From positions 1 to 64,000 of the forward strand of contig CAXUHG010000015.1 in NCBI GenBank assembly GCA_964250805.1: a DNA stretch of 64,000 bases, written 5' to 3'. A program made the translations under genes and the position numbers. The notes beneath the pieces were generated by a model, which ran no database searches, had not been told where the DNA came from, and saw only the letters and a list, made by a program, of their open reading frames with translations. The stretch is from JBBQVS01 sp964250805 (GTDB lineage: Bacteria; Chloroflexota; Ktedonobacteria; Ktedonobacterales; Ktedonobacteraceae). Positions 41,347 through 50,232 of this stretch are shown piece by piece (positions within the stretch are counted from its first letter, which is position 1; each line of letters opens with the position of its first letter).

Positions 41347-41805
41347 CTACTTTTTGGTGGACTTATGAGCCTTGTCGTCCTTGTGTTCAACTTTCGCCGA
41401 ACTCTCGTGCTTCGTGTCGGCTTTATGACCTTTGTCGTCCTTATGCTCAGCTTTAGCAGTCTTACTTTCGCTTTTATGCTCAGTTTTCGTACTGGAGTGA
41501 GCCGAACTAGTCTCTTTCTCGGAGGCATCGCGGCTCACGAGTTTGAAGAAACGGCTTTCTTCGCCACTTGAGGTGTGTTCTTGATACAGGAAGGCGAGGT
41601 TTTTCTCATCGAACTTCTCGAAAAACTCATCCCAGCTAATCTCTTCAAGTGAGCCTGCACCGCTATAGCCTGGGAAGTCGATGCGTAGCACACCAGCTTC
41701 GCCATCCTTCTCTGTACTCTTTACCGTTGCAGGTTTTCCCCCTCGCGCCTCTGACCATTTTTGTATTGTCTTATGATCCGTTGTTGTCTTTGATTCGCTA
41801 GCCAT
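41347..41805 (-). CDS. Small acidic-domain protein with Lys/His-rich tail
   Basis: 152 residues from ATG 41805 (GGAGG ten bases ahead). Residues 1-85 form a domain with DHKTIQKWSEARGGKPATVK, then GVLRIDFPGYSGAGSLEEIS, WDEFFEKFDEKNLAFLYQE, which is a small conserved family of unknown function often found in bacterial stress islands. The tail is a low-complexity Lys/His/Ser/Glu sequence (KTEHKSESKTAKAEHKDDK), similar in composition to a histone-H1-like tail, with repeats of EHKDDK. Function unknown; nucleic-acid binding is possible. Confidence 0.8.
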   Translation of the reverse strand: MASESKTTTDHKTIQKWSEARGGKPATVKSTEKDGEAGVLRIDFPGYSGAGSLEEISWDEFFEKFDEKNLAFLYQEHTSSGEESRFFKLVSRDASEKETSSAHSSTKTEHKSESKTAKAEHKDDKGHKADTKHESSAKVEHKDDKAHKSTKK

Positions 41806-41899
41806 GAATAATATACCTCCAAAGGAAACTACATTTTTCGCGGATGACACCTATGTCATTCAATGCTCTTTTTGTTCACGTTGCAAGTACATTCATCGT

Positions 41900-41972
41900 T
41901 TCAGTTAATAAAAACACAACAAGGCAGAAGCGCAATTGCGCTTCTGCCTTGTTGTGTTTTTATTGACTGAAA
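41900..41972. terminator. Bidirectional terminator hairpin
   Basis: A near-perfect 72-base palindrome: TTCAGTTAATAAAAACACAA, GGCAGAAGCGCAA, and its mirror. It separates the Lys-rich gene start from the alcohol dehydrogenase stop. Confidence 0.88.
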
Positions 41973-43196
41973 CTACGCCATTGTCGCGGGCGTCAGTTCA
42001 ACCTTGACCCAGCCGTCTTCGCGCTCGTCGAAGGCTTTGTAGGCATCGAGAGCGGAGGTTAGAGACGCATGCTGCGTCAATATCTGCGTCGGGTTTACCA
42101 TACCTGTACTCACGAGACTCATGAGTTCGGGTATGTATTTGCGATGTGGGCAATGTCCCATTGTCAAGGTAACGTTCTTGTTCATTGCGACACCGAGCGG
42201 GAATACCTGCACCGTTTCAGGATAGACACCGATAAGAGCAATTGTGCCGCCCTTAGCAACCACATCAGCCTCCCACAACAAAGCCTGAGATGGTGCATCG
42301 CCTGGATGAAAATTATCGCCCTGCGGATTTTTCTCTGGCTCGACCTGCTGCTTCTCCTGATTAAAGGTTTTGGTTTGCAGCAGCGACTTAGCCTGTTGAA
42401 TAATGCCGCCATGTGGACGATTAGCATCGACACCAACTGCGTCAATCACACGGTCTACGCCAATCTTGCCCGTGAGCCGCTTGATGGTTGACACAGGGTC
42501 TTCTTTGTCATAGTTGATCGCCTCAGCCCCCAGCTTAGCCGCTAACTCCAAACGCGAAGGAATGGCATCAACGGCAAAGATGCGACCCGCACCCATGAGT
42601 TGTGCGCTCAAAATTGCGAAGAGACCAACAGGGCCACACCCAAAGACGGCGACGGTATTGCCCGACTTAATCTGTGCGAGGTCGGCGCCATAATAGGCTG
42701 TCGGGAAGATGTCTGAGAGCAGAATGGCCTGATCGTCAGTCACGTTATCAAACAACTTCACCAGTACATTATCGGCGAAGGGGATACGCGCCTTCTCAGC
42801 CTGTAAGCCGTTGAAGGGACCGCTAGGCTTGGGGCCACCAAAGAAGGCTGAGACGCCACGCGGTCCGTTCGGATTCGCGTTCAGGCAGAGATCGTATCGC
42901 TCTTCCTTACAGTGTTCGCAATAGCCACAGGTGATCGACGAGGTAACAACAACACGATCCCCAACCTTGATATTTTTGACATCAGAGCCGACCTGCTCAA
43001 CAACACCAACCGCTTCATGTCCCATGATTGTTCCGGGCACCATCTGCGCCTCGGTGCCACGCACCATATGCAGGTCGGTACCACAGATTGCGCTAGCGGT
43101 CACACGGATAATCGCATCTTTCGAGTCTTGTAGCGTTGGCTCTGGCACATCATCCACACGGATATCGCCAATGTCGTGAAAGACTACAGCTTTCAT
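41973..43196 (-). CDS. Zinc alcohol dehydrogenase, formaldehyde-dehydrogenase-like, copy A
   Basis: 407 residues from ATG 43196. It has catalytic-zinc site AICGTDLHMVRGT and GHEAVGVVEQVG, and structural-zinc cysteines CGYCEHCKEERYDLC. The cofactor loop is GCGPVGLFAILSAQ, and the C-terminal NRPHGGIIQQAK insert is typical of long-chain zinc dehydrogenases close to glutathione-independent formaldehyde dehydrogenase. It is the second of a tandem pair, 19 bases after copy B. Both are probably one transcript. Confidence 0.92.
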   Translation of the reverse strand: MKAVVFHDIGDIRVDDVPEPTLQDSKDAIIRVTASAICGTDLHMVRGTEAQMVPGTIMGHEAVGVVEQVGSDVKNIKVGDRVVVTSSITCGYCEHCKEERYDLCLNANPNGPRGVSAFFGGPKPSGPFNGLQAEKARIPFADNVLVKLFDNVTDDQAILLSDIFPTAYYGADLAQIKSGNTVAVFGCGPVGLFAILSAQLMGAGRIFAVDAIPSRLELAAKLGAEAINYDKEDPVSTIKRLTGKIGVDRVIDAVGVDANRPHGGIIQQAKSLLQTKTFNQEKQQVEPEKNPQGDNFHPGDAPSQALLWEADVVAKGGTIALIGVYPETVQVFPLGVAMNKNVTLTMGHCPHRKYIPELMSLVSTGMVNPTQILTQHASLTSALDAYKAFDEREDGWVKVELTPATMA

Positions 43197-43215
43197 GGAT
43201 TTCCTCTCTTCCTTA

Positions 43216-44436
43216 CTATTGCTGTACCGCTGGTAGAAGTTCAACCTTGATCCACCCCGGTTGCCGCTCGTCAAAAGCTTTGTAGGCATCAATAGCCGAG
43301 GTCATAGGCTCACGCTCGGTCAATACCGTCTGCGGATTGATCAAGCCAGCCGAGACCATGCTCACCAAAGATGGCAGGTACTTACGATGGTTACAGTTGC
43401 CCATATTGACCTTGAGCTGCCGACTCATCGCCAAACCAATCGGGAAGAACTGCATCGTCTGTGGATAGACGCCAATGATTGATAGTGTGCCGCCCTTTTC
43501 AGCCGCCTCTACCTCCCATTGCACCGCTTGTCCGGGCGCATCTCCCTGATGCCAGTTGCCATTTTTTGGCTTATTCTTGGGTGCAACCTGCTTCATCTGC
43601 TGCTCGAACTGTGACTCCATCGAGTCAGCCTTCTCCGAGGCCGGACCTGAGTGCGGACGATTGGCGTCAACACCAACGGCGTCAATGACGCGTCGCGCAC
43701 CACGTCCCTGTGTCAGTTCTTCAATTCGTGCCACAGGATCAACCTCGTTGAAATTGATTGGCTCGGCACCCTGTTGACGCGCCATCTCTAAACGCGAAGG
43801 AATGGTATCGACTGCAAAGATACGCCCTGCACCCATCAGCTTCGCGCTGGCAATCACGAACTGTCCCACAGGGCCGCAGCCGAAGACTGCAACGGTATCG
43901 CCCTCTTCAATCTCGGCAAGTGCGGCTCCAAAGTATGCTGTTGGGAAGATATCTGAGAGTAGGATTGCTTGATCGTCGGTCACATTGTCTGGAATTTTGA
44001 CGAGGCCAACAGTGGCGAACGGCACACGCGCATATTCCGCCTGCAAACCATCGAAAGCACCCGTTGGTACAGGACCACCAAAGAAGGCAGTACCAGAGGA
44101 AGGACCGTTTGGATTGGCAACATCGCACTGTGCATAATACCCTTCGCGGCAGTACGCACAATAGCCACAGGCGATAGTGGAAGGAATAATCACGCGCTCA
44201 CCTACTTTAATGTTACGCACATCGTTTCCTACAGCTTCGACGACACCAACGCCCTCATGCCCAAGAATTGTTCCTGGCTTCATACCTGGAAAGGTGCCAC
44301 GTACCATATGCAAGTCGGTACCACAGATCGCGCTGGACGTAATATGCACAATAGCATCCTGTGGGTCTTTGAGCTTAGGCTCGCTCACGTTGTCGAGCCG
44401 AATGTCGCCCAGCCCATGATAGACAACAGCTTTCAT
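43216..44436 (-). CDS. Zinc alcohol dehydrogenase, formaldehyde-dehydrogenase-like, copy B
   Basis: 406 residues, same layout as copy A: AICGTDLHMVRGTFPG, GHEGVGVVEAVG, CGYCAYCREGYYAQC, GCGPVGQFVIASAK. The two are clearly paralogs from tandem duplication but differ at many surface positions. The insert is NRPHSGPASEKADSMESQFE, longer and more acidic than copy A. Likely NAD-dependent oxidation of an aldehyde or alcohol. Confidence 0.92.
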   Translation of the reverse strand: MKAVVYHGLGDIRLDNVSEPKLKDPQDAIVHITSSAICGTDLHMVRGTFPGMKPGTILGHEGVGVVEAVGNDVRNIKVGERVIIPSTIACGYCAYCREGYYAQCDVANPNGPSSGTAFFGGPVPTGAFDGLQAEYARVPFATVGLVKIPDNVTDDQAILLSDIFPTAYFGAALAEIEEGDTVAVFGCGPVGQFVIASAKLMGAGRIFAVDTIPSRLEMARQQGAEPINFNEVDPVARIEELTQGRGARRVIDAVGVDANRPHSGPASEKADSMESQFEQQMKQVAPKNKPKNGNWHQGDAPGQAVQWEVEAAEKGGTLSIIGVYPQTMQFFPIGLAMSRQLKVNMGNCNHRKYLPSLVSMVSAGLINPQTVLTEREPMTSAIDAYKAFDERQPGWIKVELLPAVQQ

Positions 44437-44666
44437 ATTGCTCTCCTTGTCAAGAATTACTTTTTATGCTTCTACTTTGCGATATAGTGTTCTGTAGACA
44501 CCAAGATACACGAACAGGAGAGAAGAAACGTTACTGTAGTGTAGAGAATTCTTGATGGCGAAGACAAGGGCAAGCCATACAATATAGTATGATAGGCTTG
44601 CCCCATTGGTGACAATTAAAGTAGGAGAATATAGTTGCGAAACGAGCAAAAATGAGAGACAATCTT

Positions 44667-45884
44667 TTATGGCAAAGGATTCTGCCCCATGAGGCGTGTC
44701 CCCATCATGGCTGACTTTCTCACCACATCAAAACCATACTGGGTCATTTCCGTTTCGTACTCGCGCATTGCGTCCGGGAGTTTTCGCCGCCCATGAATGA
44801 CATCTTCCAGATGTCGTCCAAGGAGTGCGCCGTCACGCATCGCGATGTTGGCTCCTCTCCCTAGCGTTGGTGTCATCGCGTGAATAGCATCTCCTAAGAG
44901 AGTGACGTTCGCGGACTTGGGCATCTCGCATGGAATACTCGTATACATTTCAACGTAGAAAAATGATGTCGGATCACCATGAGCCGGAATCGCCCTTGAA
45001 TTTTCAGGCCATTCTTGCATGAGTTCTACAGACAACTTCTGAAGGTCCTCGCTCCTGAAAGCCCTAAGGCGAGAGTCGTCTCTCCCAAAGAGTTCCTTTC
45101 TTCCTCCGACAATACACACAACGTAGTCGTCTTGTGACCGGAGTTCGGCTTGCGGCATGAATTGAGATGCCGCCACATCAGGACGTGTCGGAAACACTAC
45201 CGGCCCAAGACCTAAAAAGAGTTTTTGGGAATCAACAGCAATCGTAAACACATCTTCACGCGCTTGATATGGCACATATTTCATCGCATCGGAAATCGGG
45301 ATGCGACCGTAGATGGCACGCACACCTGTATCTTGAATGTCTGCATAAGGGACACGTTGTTTTCTGATCTTCGACCGAATTCCGTCAGCTCCTACTAAAA
45401 GGTCCCCTTTGGCTGTTGTTCCATCCTCGAAAGTCACGGTGACGCCCTGCTCATAACTTTCATACTGAGAAAGTTTTTTTCCGAAATGAACGGTATCTTC
45501 CAGATTGGTGAACAATATCTGTCTTAAAGTCGCACGGTTCACATTCAGGTGGGAAGGAAGTTCATCAGGCGAGTCTCCTTGCGTACTCCCATGCTCGTCA
45601 CTGGGCAGGCGATTTTGGACCACAAGGTTCGTATCAACAATTGTGGTAAATGGAAGCGGCTTCATGGAGGTCGCATTAAAGAGTTGGTAGAGTTCGGGGG
45701 TAAGTGACTGATACAGCGCATTCACTCCATCTGAATCAATGTGTAGCCTGTACCCTTGTGGTCGATCCCACAGGCTTGTATCTCGCTCAAAGACTTCAAC
45801 GTCAACGTCGTGCTGACGAAGTGCTTGTGCTAAGCAAAGTCCACCTAAGCCTGCACCTACAATAAGAACCTTTAAATTTGCCAT
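44667..45884 (-). CDS. FAD-dependent aromatic monooxygenase
   Basis: 405 residues from ATG 45884 (GGAGAGG ahead). The FAD site is VLIVGAGLGGLCLAQALRQH, with second motif LLVGADGIRSKIRKQ and third motif LLGDAIHAMTPTLGRGANIA. This is the PHBH class of NAD(P)H-dependent flavin monooxygenases. The substrate is unknown; relatives modify polyketides or aromatic compounds. It stands alone, 230 bases before the alcohol dehydrogenase pair. Confidence 0.92.
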   Translation of the reverse strand: MANLKVLIVGAGLGGLCLAQALRQHDVDVEVFERDTSLWDRPQGYRLHIDSDGVNALYQSLTPELYQLFNATSMKPLPFTTIVDTNLVVQNRLPSDEHGSTQGDSPDELPSHLNVNRATLRQILFTNLEDTVHFGKKLSQYESYEQGVTVTFEDGTTAKGDLLVGADGIRSKIRKQRVPYADIQDTGVRAIYGRIPISDAMKYVPYQAREDVFTIAVDSQKLFLGLGPVVFPTRPDVAASQFMPQAELRSQDDYVVCIVGGRKELFGRDDSRLRAFRSEDLQKLSVELMQEWPENSRAIPAHGDPTSFFYVEMYTSIPCEMPKSANVTLLGDAIHAMTPTLGRGANIAMRDGALLGRHLEDVIHGRRKLPDAMREYETEMTQYGFDVVRKSAMMGTRLMGQNPLP

Positions 45885-46312
45885 TGTGTATGTTCCTCTC
45901 CTTTGGTTAGGAAAGGACGTACTGGAGGCCAATCTCGCTTCGAGAATGGATGCCTGCACGAACGCAAAACGTCACCCGGACTACCTACCGGGCTGTGACT
46001 TTCGCACGTCCACCTTGATTATACTACTGTTTCTCTCATCTTTCAAGTCGAACACGCGTGTTCTGTTTCAAATTGGGGACATCCTTTTAGGGTGTCCCAG
46101 ATATTTTGAAGACTTACATGGTATGATATTTTCACAAGTAGTCCGTCTTCGGACTACACTTTGGTTATCATTCGGTCTGCATTGGGACTGAAATGTGTGA
46201 GTGTCTTATTCAAAGGCACAGGAAAGCAACGAGGAGGAGCCAAGGAGAAGCTAAATAATAGAAAATATGATAGTAAAGTAAAAGACGCATATTTTGAAAA
46301 GAGGTATACAGC
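45885..46312. other. Intergenic region with two small hairpins
   Basis: About 430 bases with no gene. Two hairpins: GGGACATCC-tttta-GGGTGTCCC at 46077-46098, and TAGTCCG-tctt-CGGACTA at 46139-46156. It must carry the promoters of the divergent genes on either side. Confidence 0.45.
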
Positions 46313-46792
46313 ATGTCTGGTTGGGAAAATTTCCTGGTTGCGCAGGTTGGAGCCTCGGCAGCACTAGCGGGGCTAGTCTTCGTTGGTGTCTCGATCAACC
46401 TGACGCGTATCCTGAGTTCTGGCAGCTTGCCTGAGTATGCTTTAGAGGCACTGGTGCTACTACTGGCTGTTCTGGTTATATCCTCACTGTTGCTGGTACC
46501 ACAGCCGCTGACAGCAGTAGGCATCGAACTCCTGCTCGCGGGAATCGCGGATACCACCATTCTCTTATTTCTCGTGGCCTACACGCGCCGCAAGATCGAT
46601 CCACGCTACTATGGCTATCTCTGGTTTCGCGCAACCCTCAGTGTGTGCGCCACCTTGCCCTTTGCAATCGCGGGCATCACAGTTCTGGTCTGGAACACAG
46701 GCGGACTCTACTGGATTGTCCCGGCAACACTGCTTTCAATTATCGTCGCCATCTACGACGCTTGGGTACTCCTAGTCGAGATCAATCGGTAA
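46313..46792 (+). CDS. Small conserved membrane protein
   Basis: 159 residues with about four membrane helices: LVAQVGASAALAGLVFVGVS, LVLLLAVLVISSLLLV, LLAGIADTTILLFLVAY and LPFAIAGITVLVWNTGG. The MSGWENFLVAQVGASAALAG start is a recognisable feature of a small, widespread group of membrane proteins with unknown function. GTATACAGC precedes the ATG; no strong ribosome site. Confidence 0.8.
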   Translation: MSGWENFLVAQVGASAALAGLVFVGVSINLTRILSSGSLPEYALEALVLLLAVLVISSLLLVPQPLTAVGIELLLAGIADTTILLFLVAYTRRKIDPRYYGYLWFRATLSVCATLPFAIAGITVLVWNTGGLYWIVPATLLSIIVAIYDAWVLLVEINR

Positions 46793-46957
46793 TGGACTTT
46801 CAGAAAAGAATGAGGTAAATGAAGGATGCGCATATGGTGGAGAATGTCCAGCATATCCCGGAGTGGGATGCTGCCCGACAATTTAACCGCATTTCATGGT
46901 ATACTATTTCTCTAAAGTAGAGACATGTACACATCGAGAAGCAAGGGGCACACCACT

Positions 46958-48250
46958 ATGCTCAACGCAACATCGGTACAGGCGGTCAACGAGTCGCGGT
47001 TCTCGCAACAGTTCATCAAACCGTTGTATGAGTCGTATTGTTTCGCCAATCTGCCCGCGACGATTGAGTTTTTGTTGACAGGTAAGGGGCAAGCGACGCT
47101 TCCACTCGACGCCTTTGGCACGCTACCAACGCACTATGACAGAGTGGTTTTCTTTTTCGTCGATGCCTTTGGCTGGCGTTTCTTTGAGCGATACGCGGAA
47201 AAGTACGATTTTCTCAAGACTGTTGTACAGCAGGGAGCCGTGTCTAAAATGACATCACAGTTTCCTTCGACAACAGCCGCACATGTTACAAGCATTCATA
47301 CAGGCTTACCCGTCGGACAAAGTGGTGTCTACGAGTGGAACTACTACGAGCCGCTGGTTGATGACCTGATTTCGCCGCTACTCTTCTCCTACGTCAACTA
47401 TGCCGAGGGCGAAAAGCTTCAACGCGACACCGTGAAACGCGCCAACATTCCAGCCGCATCGTTTTTTCCACGGCAGACACTCTACAAGAGACTCAAGGAA
47501 CAGGGCATAGCCTCGCACATCCTGCAACACCAGAACTACACTCCCTCGACCTATTCCGATGTGGTGTTTCAAGGTGCGAGAACATCAGCGTATCAGACAA
47601 TCGAGCAGGCATTATTCTATCTTGCTGAACTCGTCACAGTCGAAAACGCGCCGCCTTCATACTACTTTCTCTATTTTGACCGCATCGACTTCGCATGCCA
47701 TCATTTCGGTCCTTTCTCTAAAGAGTTCGAGCAAGAGGTGGACGGCTTTTTCAGGGCTATGCATGAGCTATTTTATAAAAACATTCAGGGCAAGGCACAA
47801 AAGACACTGCTCATTATGACTGCCGATCATGGGCAGATCGAAGTCAATCCTAGAACTACCTACTATCTCGACAAAGAGCTACCGGAATTGCAACCGTACC
47901 TCAAAACTAACCGTCAAGGGCATTTGCTAGTACCCGCAGGTTCGGCTCGTGACATGTTTCTCTATGTGAAGAATGAGCATATCGGCGAGGCCATCGCCCT
48001 GCTACACCAGAAACTGGCAGGACGCGCCGAGATATACGCAACGCGAGACTTGCTGGCACAACACTTCTTCGGACAAGGTGAACCATCGGAGACTTTGCTG
48101 GGACGCCTCGGCAACGTCGTCATTTTGCCCTACAAAAACGAGACCGTGTGGTGGAGTCAGGCGGGCAAATACGACATGCGTTTTCTCGGTCATCACGGTG
48201 GCCTCACCCGCGAAGAGATGGAGATTCCATTACTCTTACTGGCTTTTTAA
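46958..48250 (+). CDS. Alkaline-phosphatase-fold phosphodiesterase
   Basis: 430 residues from ATG 46958 (AAGGGG ahead; the frame is open to 46925). It has the metal-binding motifs of the type I phosphodiesterase/alkaline phosphatase group: VVFFFVDAFGWRFFERYAEK (Asp), SQFPSTTAAHVTSIHTGLPV (Thr nucleophile, H), YFLYFDRIDFACHHFGPFS (Asp, His) and LLIMTADHGQIEVN (Asp-His). It likely cleaves a phosphodiester or pyrophosphate, or is a cofactor-independent phosphatase. No signal peptide, so cytoplasmic. Confidence 0.9.
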   Translation: MLNATSVQAVNESRFSQQFIKPLYESYCFANLPATIEFLLTGKGQATLPLDAFGTLPTHYDRVVFFFVDAFGWRFFERYAEKYDFLKTVVQQGAVSKMTSQFPSTTAAHVTSIHTGLPVGQSGVYEWNYYEPLVDDLISPLLFSYVNYAEGEKLQRDTVKRANIPAASFFPRQTLYKRLKEQGIASHILQHQNYTPSTYSDVVFQGARTSAYQTIEQALFYLAELVTVENAPPSYYFLYFDRIDFACHHFGPFSKEFEQEVDGFFRAMHELFYKNIQGKAQKTLLIMTADHGQIEVNPRTTYYLDKELPELQPYLKTNRQGHLLVPAGSARDMFLYVKNEHIGEAIALLHQKLAGRAEIYATRDLLAQHFFGQGEPSETLLGRLGNVVILPYKNETVWWSQAGKYDMRFLGHHGGLTREEMEIPLLLLAF

Positions 48251-48256
48251 CAGAAT

Positions 48257-48318
48257 ACATAAAATACAAAAAGGATAGAATGTGTACGTGTACACATTCT
48301 ATCCTTTTTGTATTTTAT
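48257..48318. terminator. Bidirectional terminator hairpin
   Basis: AAAATACAAAAAGGATAGAAT and the mirrored arm pair around GTGTACGTGTACAC, between the phosphodiesterase and the ABC-exporter gene, whose stop lies inside the structure. Confidence 0.88.
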
Positions 48319-50072
48319 ATATTCTCTTCTCGCCACAAATGGCGCATCTCCTCACTTGTCTGTAGCAACATTTCTAGCGTCCCCTCGGACTCGACGCAAC
48401 CATTCTTTAAAACAATAATAGAGTCGGCGCGTTGCAATACGGAGCGACGATGTGAGACAACGAGACAGGTACGCCTCTCGACTGTGAACAGGTGCTGCCA
48501 CAGAGCCTGTTCAGTTTCGATATCAAGGGCACTGGACAGGTCGTCAAAGACAAGTAGTTCCGCATCTCGCACCAGCATACGAGCCGCCGCTGTCCGTTGC
48601 ACCTGCCCACCTGAAAGCTTGACACCTCGACTACCGATGACGGTTTGTAGGCCATGCTCCAAACCTGCGATATCACGCTCCATGACAGCCGTTCGGATCG
48701 CGCCTTGCAGGTCAACCGCTTGCTCTGGCAAGCCCAACAGCATGTTCTCTTGCAGCGTATCGCTAAATAGGTGCGGCACCTGCGGCGTGTAGGCACTGCG
48801 CGGCGGCACAAAAAAGTTTGCGGGGTCTGCAACGAGTGTACCATTCCAGCGAATTTCGCCTGCATCGCACGGCAACAAGCCTAACAGGACACGCAATAAC
48901 GTTGTCTTGCCCGACGCAACGCGACCCGTAATCACTATGAGCGTGCCGCGCTGTAGAGATAGACTAACACCTTCAATGCCACGTCCCGTATCGGGATAGC
49001 GATAGGTGAGACTCTGCGCCTGTACAAGCTCAAGTACTGAGTCTTGCGTCTTTTCAGGTATTTGTAGCTCTGGAAAAGCACCTTTTAGATACAACGGGTT
49101 AGACGCGACCAGTGTTTGCGGCGGCGCACCCTGTAACAACCTCGCCATGCGTTCAAACGAAACACGCGTCTGTGTGTATTTCGCAAGCGTGGTCCCAAAA
49201 CTGGATGTAAACGCGCTCACATTGCCAAGAAACAGCAGAAAGAGCGCGAGATCACCAACACGCAAATTGTTCGCATGTGTACTGAGCGCAACGAAGGCTA
49301 GAATAAAACCCGTTCCTAGCCCAACCGTGTTTTGTAATACCGAGTCGATGCCATCGCTCAGCACGGTATCACGTAACATCGACACGCGCCGTTGTTCATT
49401 CAGCATGCGAAAATGCTGCACCACCGCCGCCTGTGCCCCTGCGACCTTGATCGCCTGCACAGAACTAAATATCTCGCCAATGCTACTACTCACCCGTCCC
49501 GTCGCTTCTCGGCTGCTCTCACGATACTTCGTGAGCCGCCGCTGCATTCTTTGCACAATCGCCACGATACATGCCAGCGGCACAAACACGAACAGCGTGA
49601 TAGCAACGCTGATATGCAGCAAAATAATAATGGCAACAATCGAATAGAGACCAAGACCTATAGCGGCATGAATCCAACCGAACATCTGCGAAACGTTCTC
49701 TACATCGTCACGAAAACGATTGATGACCTCACCCGGAGAATTCGACAACGCCCTCGCCCCTGGCAATTCGAGAATATGCGCCAGCAGATTACGACGGATA
49801 AGGCTATCTGTGACAAAGAAGGAGAGTGGTCGCACTATGCCGCCTCCTAACGCTATTCCGTAGCGTGCCAGTGCTGCCCCTACTAGCAACGCCAGAAAGA
49901 ACCAGAGTCCGCTACTCAGATGCCTACTGATAGGTAGAAGATTGAAAAAGCCCTGCACCGCGAGGCCAAATACGAGACGCGCCAGAAAAAATGGTATAGT
50001 CGTCAACACACAGCCAATGAACAGCCACGGACGATAACAGATGATACGCCACAGTAGTTGATAGGTTTTCAT
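48315..50072 (-). CDS. ABC exporter half, degenerate Walker B
   Basis: 585 residues: six membrane helices, then an ATPase domain with Walker A GRVASGKTTLLRVLLG, signature LSGGQVQRTAAARMLV and Walker B LLVFDDLSSALDIE. The catalytic Glu after Walker B is Asp (FDD instead of FDE), which suggests a degenerate nucleotide site. The H-loop is VVSHRRS. It pairs with the second ABC half at 50228, as in heterodimeric exporters with one consensus site. Its ATG follows GAGGAG. Confidence 0.92.
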   Translation of the reverse strand: MKTYQLLWRIICYRPWLFIGCVLTTIPFFLARLVFGLAVQGFFNLLPISRHLSSGLWFFLALLVGAALARYGIALGGGIVRPLSFFVTDSLIRRNLLAHILELPGARALSNSPGEVINRFRDDVENVSQMFGWIHAAIGLGLYSIVAIIILLHISVAITLFVFVPLACIVAIVQRMQRRLTKYRESSREATGRVSSSIGEIFSSVQAIKVAGAQAAVVQHFRMLNEQRRVSMLRDTVLSDGIDSVLQNTVGLGTGFILAFVALSTHANNLRVGDLALFLLFLGNVSAFTSSFGTTLAKYTQTRVSFERMARLLQGAPPQTLVASNPLYLKGAFPELQIPEKTQDSVLELVQAQSLTYRYPDTGRGIEGVSLSLQRGTLIVITGRVASGKTTLLRVLLGLLPCDAGEIRWNGTLVADPANFFVPPRSAYTPQVPHLFSDTLQENMLLGLPEQAVDLQGAIRTAVMERDIAGLEHGLQTVIGSRGVKLSGGQVQRTAAARMLVRDAELLVFDDLSSALDIETEQALWQHLFTVERRTCLVVSHRRSVLQRADSIIVLKNGCVESEGTLEMLLQTSEEMRHLWREENI

Positions 50073-50113
50073 GTGGTAATCTCCTCTACCCGTATCTAAA
50101 ACATACGTCCAAT

Positions 50114-50232
50114 GGTAGGGACCGATTTATCGCGTCCAAGGGGTGAGGTGGGGAAACGCGTGGGCAACGATTCTCTCTGGTGACGGGTGCCCCGCCGCCC
50201 CACCCCCTGGACGCAATAAATCGGTCCCTACC
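50114..50232. repeat. Palindromic repeat family C, copy 2
   Basis: Arms GGTAGGGACCGATTTATCGCG and the complement enclose GTGGGGAAACGCGTGGGCAA, as in copy C1. The conserved GTAGGG at the right end supplies the TAG stop of the next ABC gene. It separates the two exporter genes. Confidence 0.92.

Noticed and set aside
44464..44649. Minus-strand frame of 61 codons after the dehydrogenase pair
   Set aside because: No ribosome site, no motif, AT-rich; probably intergenic.
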